A stretch of 64,000 nt of DNA, from positions 1 to 64,000 of the forward strand of contig CANPWB010000006.1 of the NCBI GenBank assembly GCA_947581925.1, given 5' to 3'. How positions within the stretch are numbered: position 1 is the stretch's first letter; every line of letters begins with the position of its first letter. The position numbers and the translations under genes were made by a program. This DNA comes from an uncultured Clostridia bacterium. GTDB lineage: Bacteria > Bacillota > Clostridia > Christensenellales > CAG-917. A model generated the notes under the pieces. The model was given only the letters and a program-made list of their open reading frames with translations. It searched no databases and had not been told where the DNA came from. Below are positions 55,362 through 64,000 of this stretch, one piece after another.

Positions 55362-57118
55362 ATTTTTTTCCTCCTGCCTATGTATTCGATGGCGGAAACG
55401 AGCAAATTCAGCACGATGACAAACATAAGCAAGACGCTTGCCGTCGCATAGGCTTCGTTCACTTGCAAGCCGTTTGACATAAACTTCCAAACAAGCACGG
55501 AAAAGCTCGCCGCGCTGTCCGAAAACCCCTGCGGGATAAATGTGCAAGCCGTTCCGACTGTAAAGATGAGCGCCGCACTTTCGTTGACAATGCGCCCGAC
55601 AGACAAGATGACGGACGTAACTATGCCCGAAATGGCTTGCGGCAAAACTATCTTAAAGACCGTGCGAAGTTTTCCCGCGCCGAGAGCGTAACTTGCCTCT
55701 CGCATACTGTCGGGGACTTCTGAAAGGCTTTGCTCCGTACTTCTTATTATCGTGGGCAAAATGATAAGTGCAAGCGTGATCCCTCCAGCCGCTATCGAAT
55801 AGCCCAAAGAGAGCGCGCGCACAAAGAACACCATGCCGAACATCCCGAAGATGATAGATGGTATTCCCGCAAGCGTATCCACAAAAAGTCTCACTATCTT
55901 AACAAACGGATCGCTGCGCTTTGCGTATTCGTTCAGATATATCGCCGCGCCTATGCCGAGCGGCAGGGCGATAACGAGCGCAAGCCCTATGAGCATAATT
56001 GTGGAAACAAAGGCGGGCGCAAGCGTTGTGTGCGCATTGCCGCTTTGTCCAAACAAGAAATCGAGGCTCAAATTGGGAATACCTTTTACAAATACAAAGA
56101 CTACTATAAAGCACAGCACGAACGCGACGAGTATAGCCGCAATCCACGAGAGTACCCACAAAACGTCCTGTCCGCTTCCCGTGCGGCGATAGCTTTTGAA
56201 TATGTCGTTCGCTTTACCTTCTTTCAATCTGCGCGAGAAAAATTTGTTGCCTTCGCGCGGCTTTTTGACTGCCAAAAGGCATAGATTGAGCGCAAGCACA
56301 AACAGCAAAAGCACAAATCCGTCCGCGATCAGCGCAGACCTTTCGTCGGGTGCGGCATAACCCCAATTTTGGACGATATTGCTTGTAAGCGTCGTAAACG
56401 GAACAAACGCGCCCGACGGATAGCCCGTGCCGTTTCCCACAATCATCTGCACCGCCATAGTTTCTCCGACCGCTCTGCCGATGCCCAGAATGACGGCGGA
56501 TATCACGCCGCTCTTCGCCGCAGGCAGCAGAACTTTCCATACGGCTTGATTTTTGCTGCAGCCGAGCGCAAGCGCACCCTCATAATAGTGCATAGGCACG
56601 GACTCCAAGCTGTTTTTGGCGACGGAAGTTATAGTCGGCAAAATCATCACCGACAGAATAAACGTGCAAGCAAGCAGCCCGAATCCCGCGTTTGCCGGAT
56701 GAAAAATATCGACGAGCAGGGGCATCAAAAATTTGTAGCCGAACAGTCCGTAGACGATAGACGGAATGCCCGCAAGCAAATTGACTATCTGCGTATATAT
56801 CTTTTTCAGCTTTTTGGGGCAGTAAAACACAAGCCATACCGCCGTAAAAATAGCAAGCGTTCCGCCCAAAGCGACGGCGCACAGCGTGAGGACAAACGTC
56901 CCGACTATCATTCGCCATATTCCGAATACGCCGTTTTTTGCCGTCCACTCGCTTCCGAAAATAAACTTGAAAAAGCCGACGCTCTTGAAGGCGGGTACGC
57001 TTGCGTACAGCAAATAGCCGATGATGGTGAACACCGCAAGCACGGAGAATGCCGCAAGAAGTGCGAATATCACTTTTGCGGCTATCTCTTTTGATGATCT
57101 GTGAATTGTCGCCGTCAT
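55358..57118 (-). CDS. pstCA: fused phosphate ABC transporter permeases PstC-PstA
   Basis: Two complete permease modules in one 586-aa [20 protein letters not shown] (PstC-like) and [17 protein letters not shown] (PstA-like). Confidence 0.92.
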   Translation of the reverse strand: MTATIHRSSKEIAAKVIFALLAAFSVLAVFTIIGYLLYASVPAFKSVGFFKFIFGSEWTAKNGVFGIWRMIVGTFVLTLCAVALGGTLAIFTAVWLVFYCPKKLKKIYTQIVNLLAGIPSIVYGLFGYKFLMPLLVDIFHPANAGFGLLACTFILSVMILPTITSVAKNSLESVPMHYYEGALALGCSKNQAVWKVLLPAAKSGVISAVILGIGRAVGETMAVQMIVGNGTGYPSGAFVPFTTLTSNIVQNWGYAAPDERSALIADGFVLLLFVLALNLCLLAVKKPREGNKFFSRRLKEGKANDIFKSYRRTGSGQDVLWVLSWIAAILVAFVLCFIVVFVFVKGIPNLSLDFLFGQSGNAHTTLAPAFVSTIMLIGLALVIALPLGIGAAIYLNEYAKRSDPFVKIVRLFVDTLAGIPSIIFGMFGMVFFVRALSLGYSIAAGGITLALIILPTIIRSTEQSLSEVPDSMREASYALGAGKLRTVFKIVLPQAISGIVTSVILSVGRIVNESAALIFTVGTACTFIPQGFSDSAASFSVLVWKFMSNGLQVNEAYATASVLLMFVIVLNLLVSAIEYIGRRKKI

Positions 57119-57119
57119 A

Positions 57120-57911
57120 TTACTTTATCGAGATATAGCCCTCGCGCGCTATAACTTCCTGCGCCTCGTCGCTCATAATGTAGTCATAAAAGCCCTTCGC
57201 CGCGTCGGAAAGCGTTTTTCCTTCTTTCAGGACGATGACAAAAGGACGTTGCAGGGAGTAGACATTGTTTATGATATTGTAATAAGTACACGCGATCCCG
57301 TCCAGAGTGACAGCCTTTACCGCATTTGAAAGACTGCCGTATGAGATATAGCCGAGACTGTTTACGGTGCCTTGTATCGCTTCGATCACATTGCCTGTTT
57401 CCGCAAGCGTGGCAATGTTTTGATGATAACTGCCTTCAATGCCCATCAACTCGTCGAACGCCCCGCGCGTTCCGCTGGAAGTGTCCCGCCCGATCCCCGC
57501 CGTAATAGACGTGCCCGGAATCGGCGTACCGTTTTCAAAAAGGGCTTTGACGTCCGTTTTTTTGACGTCGGTGACCGCACAATCTTTTCCGACAACGAGC
57601 GCAATGCCGTCCATACAGAGAGTAACTCCTTCAAGTCCTTCCTCTCCCGCTTTGAGCGCACGGGACGACATTCCAAAGTCATTGAGTCCGTTTTGAGTGT
57701 CGCTTATGCCCTCGCCCGACGACGACATGTTGACGACGATCCTCACGTCATGCGACTTTTCGTATTCCGCCGCGAGGACTTCCATCAGCGGAGTCACCGA
57801 CGACGATCCCGACACGGTTATGACCTCTTGAGAGTTGCATCCAACAAAAATTCCCGCGCATGCGCTCAAAATCGCAATGCAGAGGATGATGACGATAAAT
57901 TTTCTTTTCAT
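57120..57911 (-). CDS. pstS: phosphate-binding lipoprotein PstS
   Basis: Lipobox LSACAGIFVGC; ITVSGSSSVTPLMEVLAAEYEKSHDV, SSGEGISDTQNGLNDFGMSSR. Confidence 0.95.
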   Translation of the reverse strand: MKRKFIVIILCIAILSACAGIFVGCNSQEVITVSGSSSVTPLMEVLAAEYEKSHDVRIVVNMSSSGEGISDTQNGLNDFGMSSRALKAGEEGLEGVTLCMDGIALVVGKDCAVTDVKKTDVKALFENGTPIPGTSITAGIGRDTSSGTRGAFDELMGIEGSYHQNIATLAETGNVIEAIQGTVNSLGYISYGSLSNAVKAVTLDGIACTYYNIINNVYSLQRPFVIVLKEGKTLSDAAKGFYDYIMSDEAQEVIAREGYISIK

Positions 57912-57977
57912 TTTGTTCCTCCATAGGTTTTTGTGCTTTCACTATGGCGCGTCGGCGTAATAAATTTGCACAGCATC

Positions 57978-57994
57978 ACGTAATAAAAATGTAA
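57978..57994 (-). promoter_or_regulatory. candidate Pho box TTACAT-TTTTA-TTACGT upstream of pstS
   Basis: Same motif as at 54554-54570. Confidence 0.6.
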
Positions 57995-58176
57995 AAAAGA
58001 AGGACGGTATTTGCTTGTTTCGCGTTTATCGGCGCAGTTTTTCGTACTGTTTGGCGGGAGTGTATAAATATCCCGCTTGTTTTGGAAAATGGTTTAGAAG
58101 TCGGATATTGATATGGCGGAAAATCGGGTGTATCATATAATAAAATCAACAAAAACCTTATTTAGGGGGCAGAAAA

Positions 58177-59523
58177 ATGTCTTACATTTCCGATGTTATT
58201 GAGCAAACGGCTGCAAAAAATCTAAGCCAGCCTCAATTTATGCAGACAGTTACGGAGGTTTTCTCCTCGATAGCGCCCGCAGTGGAGCAGAACGAGGAGC
58301 AACTGCGCAAATATTGCGTGCTCGAGCGTATGGTCGAGCCCGACAGGCAGATAATGTTCCGCGTGCCGTGGATGGACGACAATGGACAGTTCCATGTCAA
58401 TCGCGGCTTCCGCGTACAATTCAACAACGCGATAGGGCCGTACAAGGGCGGTCTGCGTTTCCACAAGTCGGTAGACCTCGATACGATGAAATTCCTCGCA
58501 TTCGAGCAGACTTTCAAAAACTCGCTCACATCCCTCCCCATGGGCGGCGCGAAGGGCGGCAGCGACTTCGATCCTACGGGCAAGTCGGACGCGGAGATAA
58601 TGCGCTTTTGCCAATCCTTTATGAACGAGCTGTATCGTCACATCGGTCCCGATCTTGACGTGCCCGCGGGCGATATCGGCGTAGGCGCAAGAGAGATAGG
58701 CTTCCTCTTCGGGCAATACAAGAAGATCGCGGGACAGTTCAACAACGGAGTCCTCACGGGAAAGGGCTTGAGCTACGGCGGCTCGCTCATACGTCCCGAG
58801 GCGACGGGCTACGGCGCGACATACTTCCTCAGCGACGTTTTGAAACACCAAGGCGAGAGCATAAAGGGCAAGACCTTCTGCCTCTCCGGTTTCGGCAACG
58901 TGGCATGGGGCGCGGCGAAGAAGATATCCGAGCTGGGCGGCAAGGTGCTCACCATATCCGGTCCCGACGGATACATCTACGACAAGGACGGCGTGAGCGG
59001 CGAGAAGGTGGACTATATGCTCGAGATGCGCTCCTCCAACCGCAACCGCGCAAAAGACTATGCGGACAAGTTCGGCTGCGAATTCGTAGCGGGCAAGAAA
59101 CCCTGGGGCAATGTCAAAGCGGACATCTATATGCCGTGCGCCACACAAAACGAGATCAACCTCGACGACGCAAAGGCTATGGTCAAGCTGGGCGTGCCTG
59201 TCCTCAACGAAGTTTCCAATATGCCCACCACAAATGAGGCTATCGCATATTTGCAGGAGCACGGCGTGCTTGTGGCGCCTTCCAAGGCGGTCAACGCGGG
59301 CGGCGTCGCGACATCCGGTCTCGAGATGACTCAAAACAGCGAGCGTCTGCAATGGACGGCGGAAGAGGTGGACAGCAAGTTGCACCACATAATGAGCAAC
59401 ATCCACTCCAAGATAGTGGAGACCCTCGACGCATACGGAATGTCTTACAACCTCGTCGCGGGCGCGAATCTCGCGGGCTTCAAGAAAGTCGCGGACGCAA
59501 TGATAGCGCAGGGCGTATATTAA
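58177..59523 (+). CDS. gdhA: NADP-specific glutamate dehydrogenase
   Basis: RGFRVQFNNAIGPYKGGLRFHKSVDLDTMKFLAFEQTFKNSLTSLPMGGAKGGSDFDPTGKSD. Confidence 0.97.
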   Translation: MSYISDVIEQTAAKNLSQPQFMQTVTEVFSSIAPAVEQNEEQLRKYCVLERMVEPDRQIMFRVPWMDDNGQFHVNRGFRVQFNNAIGPYKGGLRFHKSVDLDTMKFLAFEQTFKNSLTSLPMGGAKGGSDFDPTGKSDAEIMRFCQSFMNELYRHIGPDLDVPAGDIGVGAREIGFLFGQYKKIAGQFNNGVLTGKGLSYGGSLIRPEATGYGATYFLSDVLKHQGESIKGKTFCLSGFGNVAWGAAKKISELGGKVLTISGPDGYIYDKDGVSGEKVDYMLEMRSSNRNRAKDYADKFGCEFVAGKKPWGNVKADIYMPCATQNEINLDDAKAMVKLGVPVLNEVSNMPTTNEAIAYLQEHGVLVAPSKAVNAGGVATSGLEMTQNSERLQWTAEEVDSKLHHIMSNIHSKIVETLDAYGMSYNLVAGANLAGFKKVADAMIAQGVY

Positions 59524-59550
59524 TAAAAAGCGGCGAGTTTAAAACGCAAA

Positions 59551-59583
59551 AAAAGACGGACTGTTTTTTACAGCCCGTCTTTT
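59551..59583 (+). terminator. intrinsic terminator after gdhA
   Basis: AAAAGACGGaCTG...CAGcCCGTCTTTT. Confidence 0.85.
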
Positions 59584-59655
59584 GATGTCGCGGCGAATTG
59601 CATAGTGGCGAAATTTCTTTGCCGACCGCGCAAAACTCGCTACGTTTATGCGATT

Positions 59656-60096
59656 TTAGGTTTTTAAGGCGGAAAGGAGCATGCCTTTAAGCTCGTCGCG
59701 GCGCTCGGGAGAGAGGGAGTTCGCATACGCGGCGCCTCTTTCCTTTGCGTATATGAACAGTTCAACATCGGACATTTCGGCAAGGCGCGAAAGCGATACG
59801 TCCTCGCCGAGCTTTGCGGCAAGGTCCTGCACGAGCATTATCGTCTTGAGTTTCGCCGTGGATATGCCCAAGTTGTTCGCAGTGCGCTCCAGCATAGCCG
59901 CGGGTTTGTTGCTCACTACGGGGCAGAGCGCTATCTCTCTCTCGTATAGCGAGATAAGTTCGGGCGTGAGCATATCGTAGACGCTCCCGCCGTACGCGGG
60001 TTCTTCCGCGCTTGAAAGCAGCCTCGTCGCGCCCACAGCGCATACGCCAAGCAGGATGAGTGAAAGAAATATCACGGAAATTTTTGCTCTGTTCAT
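59656..60096 (-). CDS. hypothetical secreted/anchored protein
   Basis: Start MNRAKISVIFLSLILLGVCAVGATRLL signal/anchor, then helical domain. Confidence 0.6.
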   Translation of the reverse strand: MNRAKISVIFLSLILLGVCAVGATRLLSSAEEPAYGGSVYDMLTPELISLYEREIALCPVVSNKPAAMLERTANNLGISTAKLKTIMLVQDLAAKLGEDVSLSRLAEMSDVELFIYAKERGAAYANSLSPERRDELKGMLLSALKT

Positions 60097-60287
60097 AGTT
60101 TTACCTCTCTGTATTTTTCCGCATTCGAGACGATTTATACAGAGCGAAAAGGGATATCTGGGAAAATATTGAAAATATATTTGCATATTTGCGCGCGTGT
60201 GCTAAAATATATTCGAGCGCAGGGTGCTAAACTTTGCGTCGGGCATATGATAAGCCGAGGGCAGTTTGCCTAAGCGGAGGGAACAAA

Positions 60288-62597
60288 ATGAAAAATACGA
60301 AAAAAATTATTACGCTTATTTTGGCGGTCGCGCTGGTTTTTGCGCTGGCGCTTACGATGCTCGTCGCTTGCGGCGAGAGCGCTCCCAAAACGCCCTCTTC
60401 CGCGGGGAGCGAAAATAATATCCCCGAAGTAAATGACGAGCCGTCCGAGGGCGACGATATTTTTGAGGGCGGAGGGCAGATAGACCCGCCCGAGGAGCCT
60501 ATAAAGGCGTCCGCATTTTTTGACAAATTTGAAACGCTTGCAAAGTCCGCGGGCGCGACGCCTATAGAGAAGGGCGCGGACCTGTATTTCCACAGCGAGT
60601 TTTCGGGCAAATTCGGGCTGAAAGACGAAAAAGGCGCGCAGGATGACAGCTTCGAGCTGGGCTTTGAGATCGAGGCTATTTTGGACAGGACGTCCAAGGA
60701 CGACAAGGGCGAATACACCTCTCAAAACTCCGCTATCAGGTTGCGGGCGTTTTCGGGGCATACGGATATTTTTGCGGCGAGCTTTTTCGTATACGACCCA
60801 TTGAGCGTGTATCTTGACCTTGCGGGCAGCCACATCAAACTGTCTGCGGAATTCGTGTATGACGACAACAATTTGAACGAACTTATAGGCAGAGCGATAG
60901 GCAAGGCGCTGAATAAGGAATTCAACTTCGACCTCGGCGCGCTGCATTTCGATTTTTCTCTCAACAAGCTCCTCGACGCGATCGTCGAGGGCACGGGCGC
61001 GGAGTGGTCGCCTACCGTGCTTTTGAAGTCTATCGCAAAGCTTATAGGGATAGAGGACGACGGGCAAGCGCTACCCGATCCGGCTCCCGACTATGACTTC
61101 CCGCTTTTGGAAAAGCTGTTTTCCGAAGTTTACAACGCGACGAAGAAGGGAGACGATTACAGCATAATTTGGGATACGCGCGACTCGGATATCATCGCGC
61201 AGGCGATATTCGACAGGCTGTTCGGCGTGAATTTGCTCTTCAAAATGAATTTTACGGAGGAAAACGGCAGGCTCAAGGACGGCGTACGTTTTGAGTACGG
61301 GCTGCCCGAACTCCTCAACGGCGACGGGTGCTATCCATATTTCGGCACGTGCGTGAATTTGCTCGAGATGCTCCCCGTCGAGGGGAAGGAGATAGAGCTG
61401 TCGGCGCCTAAGTCGGAGTACAAGGGCGACATCGCTTTCAAAACGGAGGAGGCTTTTTCTCCATCGGGATTCAAACTGTTTGGCTCCGAGCTCAGAGAAC
61501 TGCGCTTGAGCAAGGCGTTCAGGCTCGACCTCATGCATCCGCTTGCGACAAACGAGACGGCGGCGCAACTGAGGCTTACAATGGCAAACGACGCGACGGG
61601 CGAGGACGTGCTGTTCGACGTAAGTTTCGTGCGCGGCAGACTCGCGATAAAACTCGACCCCAAAGTCGTATTCAAAGAGGGTACGCTGATAGGCGACGCC
61701 GCAAAAAAGCTCCTCGATTTCGTGCTTGGGCTCATCAAGGAGAGCGATCCCGAGCTGGAGGCGCGTATAGCGGGCGCGGCATATGTCGGCGGCGCGGACG
61801 GAGACAGGACGCAGCTGAACGAAAATTTCAACGGCATAGTCGTGAACGATATCCCCGTCAAGGAGCTCTTCGACGGTATGACTTCGAGCGCGATCGACGT
61901 ATACAAAATGTTGTCCGAACTGCCTGCTCCCGAAACTCCCGAGGAGGACGCTCCGTCATACGAAGAGTGGGGAGTCCCCTCCCTCGAAGAGCTGAGAAAA
62001 TATACGCCTGCGTACATCATGCGCGAGAGGATACTGCCCGCGATAGGCGCGCTTATGGACGTATTCACGGAGCTTGACGACGGCAAACTTGGCGTACGCT
62101 CCGACGATATTTTGGGACTTTTGGTGAATATGACGAACAAACTTGTCGGGCTCGAGGGCGGCGACGCGCTTACAGAGGATAAGCTGTTCGACAAGGCGAT
62201 AGAGGGCATGACAAACGTGCTCGACGCGCTTGCACAAATAGGCTTGGTGACTTACGACGAGGAGACTCCCGACGCGCTCTCGCTCATGAACGAGGCGTTT
62301 GAGAAATTGTTTAAGGCGTTCGAGATAAAGGACGCGCCCGAGAAGTCCGAGACGGAGCCGTATGCTAAGTACGCGCTCAGGCTGCTCCTTGCAAACACCT
62401 CTTTCGACTTCGACCTGGACTTGAACGACGGGTGGCGCTACTCGCTCGGTTTCGGCATAGCGGGAGCGAAGTTCACTTACAGCCGCTCCTTCACGCCGTG
62501 GGAGGGGCTTGAGGTACAGGACCTCTACGACGAGGCGGAGCAGGGCTGGCTGCTTTTCGACTTCACCTATTCCACACCCGAAGAGGACAGAGCGTAA
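60288..62597 (+). CDS. large hypothetical lipoprotein (769 aa)
   Basis: MKNTKKIITLILAVALVFALALTMLVAC lipobox; no recognised domain. Confidence 0.75.
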   Translation: MKNTKKIITLILAVALVFALALTMLVACGESAPKTPSSAGSENNIPEVNDEPSEGDDIFEGGGQIDPPEEPIKASAFFDKFETLAKSAGATPIEKGADLYFHSEFSGKFGLKDEKGAQDDSFELGFEIEAILDRTSKDDKGEYTSQNSAIRLRAFSGHTDIFAASFFVYDPLSVYLDLAGSHIKLSAEFVYDDNNLNELIGRAIGKALNKEFNFDLGALHFDFSLNKLLDAIVEGTGAEWSPTVLLKSIAKLIGIEDDGQALPDPAPDYDFPLLEKLFSEVYNATKKGDDYSIIWDTRDSDIIAQAIFDRLFGVNLLFKMNFTEENGRLKDGVRFEYGLPELLNGDGCYPYFGTCVNLLEMLPVEGKEIELSAPKSEYKGDIAFKTEEAFSPSGFKLFGSELRELRLSKAFRLDLMHPLATNETAAQLRLTMANDATGEDVLFDVSFVRGRLAIKLDPKVVFKEGTLIGDAAKKLLDFVLGLIKESDPELEARIAGAAYVGGADGDRTQLNENFNGIVVNDIPVKELFDGMTSSAIDVYKMLSELPAPETPEEDAPSYEEWGVPSLEELRKYTPAYIMRERILPAIGALMDVFTELDDGKLGVRSDDILGLLVNMTNKLVGLEGGDALTEDKLFDKAIEGMTNVLDALAQIGLVTYDEETPDALSLMNEAFEKLFKAFEIKDAPEKSETEPYAKYALRLLLANTSFDFDLDLNDGWRYSLGFGIAGAKFTYSRSFTPWEGLEVQDLYDEAEQGWLLFDFTYSTPEEDRA

Positions 62598-62731
62598 TAA
62601 GGCAGGCGCTTGCAAAATACAGCCCGCATATCGGAGATGTTTTATCGATACATAAATATTTATATAAAATTTTTATGTTTCAATTGCTATAAGCGGGGGC
62701 AAGTGGTATAATTTCGACAAGAGGAGAAATT

Positions 62732-63550
62732 ATGGACGTTTCCGAAAAGAATTTTCTGACCGCCAAGGCGAGACAGCTGCGCGATGACGCCATCGAGACC
62801 ATTGGCACCTTCGGGGTGGGGCACATCGGCGGAGTCATGTCAATAATGGACGCTTTGACGGTCATTTATTATCAAAAGGCAAACAATCTGGATCCCAAAG
62901 ATCCCAAAAACCCGCTGCGGGACAGGATCGTGCTTTCAAAGGGGCACGCGGGTCCCGCGCTGTATGCGGTGCTTGCCGACAAAGGATATTTCCCGCACGA
63001 GTGGCTCAAAACGCTCAATAAAAACGGCACGTATCTGCCTTCGCACTGCGATATGAACAAGACCCCCGGCATAGATATGACCGCGGGCTCGCTCGGGCAG
63101 GGATTGAGCGCGGCGGTAGGCATGGCGCTGGGCGCTAAGCTCGACAAGTTGCCCATCACTGTGTATTGTATAATAGGCGACGGCGAGTCGCAGGAGGGGC
63201 AGATCTGGGAGGCGAGCATGTTTGCGGGTTCGCACAAGCTTGACAACCTCATCGTTATGCTGGACTACAACAAGATGCAGCTCGACGGCCCCGTGTGCGA
63301 GATAAACGACCTTTCTCCCGTCGAGGCGAAGTGGGAAGCGTTCGGATTTTATGTGCAGAGCATTGACGGCCACGATATAGAGGCGATCTCCTCCGCCATA
63401 GACAACGCCAAACAGTCGGGCAGGGCAAATATGATTGTGCTCAATACCGTCAAGGGCAAGGGCGCAAGCTTTGCCGAAAGCGCCAAAAATTGCCACAGTA
63501 TGACAATTACAGAGGAGATGTGGCGCAAGGAAACGGGGAGGTATGAGTGA
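62732..63550 (+). CDS. transketolase, N-terminal subunit
   Basis: GHIGGVMSIMDALTVIYYQ, LSKGHAGPALYAVLADKGY, GDGESQEGQIWEASMFAGSHKLDNLIVMLDYNKMQLDG. Confidence 0.95.
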   Translation: MDVSEKNFLTAKARQLRDDAIETIGTFGVGHIGGVMSIMDALTVIYYQKANNLDPKDPKNPLRDRIVLSKGHAGPALYAVLADKGYFPHEWLKTLNKNGTYLPSHCDMNKTPGIDMTAGSLGQGLSAAVGMALGAKLDKLPITVYCIIGDGESQEGQIWEASMFAGSHKLDNLIVMLDYNKMQLDGPVCEINDLSPVEAKWEAFGFYVQSIDGHDIEAISSAIDNAKQSGRANMIVLNTVKGKGASFAESAKNCHSMTITEEMWRKETGRYE

Positions 63551-64000
63551 TGTTGGACGAAAGAGAGATAAGACAGACGCTTGCCTCCGCTCTCGTCGAG
63601 GCGGCAAAGACCGACGACCGCATTGTCGTGCTCGAGGCGGACCTCATGAGCTGCCACGCGACTAAGGTCTTTAAAGAGGCGTATCCCGACAGGTTTATAA
63701 ACGTCGGCATTGCGGAGCAAAATCTTATAGGCGTCGCGGCGGGACTTGCGACTATGGGCAAGATACCCTTCGCGTACAGTTTCGCGCCGTTTGCGACGAG
63801 ACGGTGTTACGATCAGATATTTATTTCCGTGGCGTACTCGGGGCTGAACGTCAAGATCGTCGGCTCTGAGCCCGGCGTCGCGGCGGAGGCTAACGGCGGC
63901 ACGCATATGCCTTTCGAGGATATGGCGCTTATGCGCGCTATACCGGGTATGGTCTGCGTGGAGCCCACAGACGCTACGCAGATGGAAGGGCTTTTGCCCG
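63550..64000 (+). CDS. transketolase, C-terminal subunit (partial, runs off right edge)
   Basis: ATG overlaps the previous stop (TGATG); MLDEREIRQTLASALVEAAKTDDRIVVLEADLMSC...FINVGIAEQNLIGVAAGLATMGKIPFAYSFAPFATRRCYDQI. Confidence 0.95.
   Translation, partial: MLDEREIRQTLASALVEAAKTDDRIVVLEADLMSCHATKVFKEAYPDRFINVGIAEQNLIGVAAGLATMGKIPFAYSFAPFATRRCYDQIFISVAYSGLNVKIVGSEPGVAAEANGGTHMPFEDMALMRAIPGMVCVEPTDATQMEGLLP

Noticed and set aside
58222-59406. 394-aa ORF antisense to gdhA
   Set aside because: Shadow of a highly conserved gene.

Overview
The window is chromosomal DNA from a probably spore-forming Firmicute/Clostridia-like bacterium; a gerA-type operon, rpsF-ssb-rpsR and pst genes are present. 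Host genes include birA, bioY, rpsF-ssb-rpsR, a gerAA/AB/AC operon, a GDPD, a pho/pst operon with a fused PstC-PstA, gdhA and a split transketolase. Several large InlB-repeat and BspA-like lipoproteins are also present. The most notable accessory block is a visibly AT-rich, tightly packed six-gene operon at 2506-9960. It encodes a beta-order DNA methyltransferase, a BglII-like restriction endonuclease, a ParB-like protein, a SNF2-type helicase, a DUF3883/PD-(D/E)XK-like protein and an AIPR protein. It is flanked by two ATPases with DUF4143-like C-termini and looks like a composite, possibly undescribed anti-phage system. A HipA/CtkA-like kinase with a resolvase-HTH partner and its own operators lies at 12.6-14.4 kb, and a stand-alone TIR-like protein lies at 19.6-20.9 kb. 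A second strong candidate is a compact RNA locus at 28089-28290. It has a promoter, nested perfect 10-bp and 15-bp stems, an apical loop that can form a 10-bp pseudoknot, and an intrinsic terminator. Two XRE-regulator/InlB-lipoprotein pairs have paired palindromic operators embedded in sigma70-type promoters. Two perfect or near-perfect BirA operators precede birA. Several families of hairpin-forming intergenic repeats show visible compensatory changes. No tRNA, rRNA, CRISPR array or transposase gene was recognised. All calls come from reading the sequence and translations; no searches were run.
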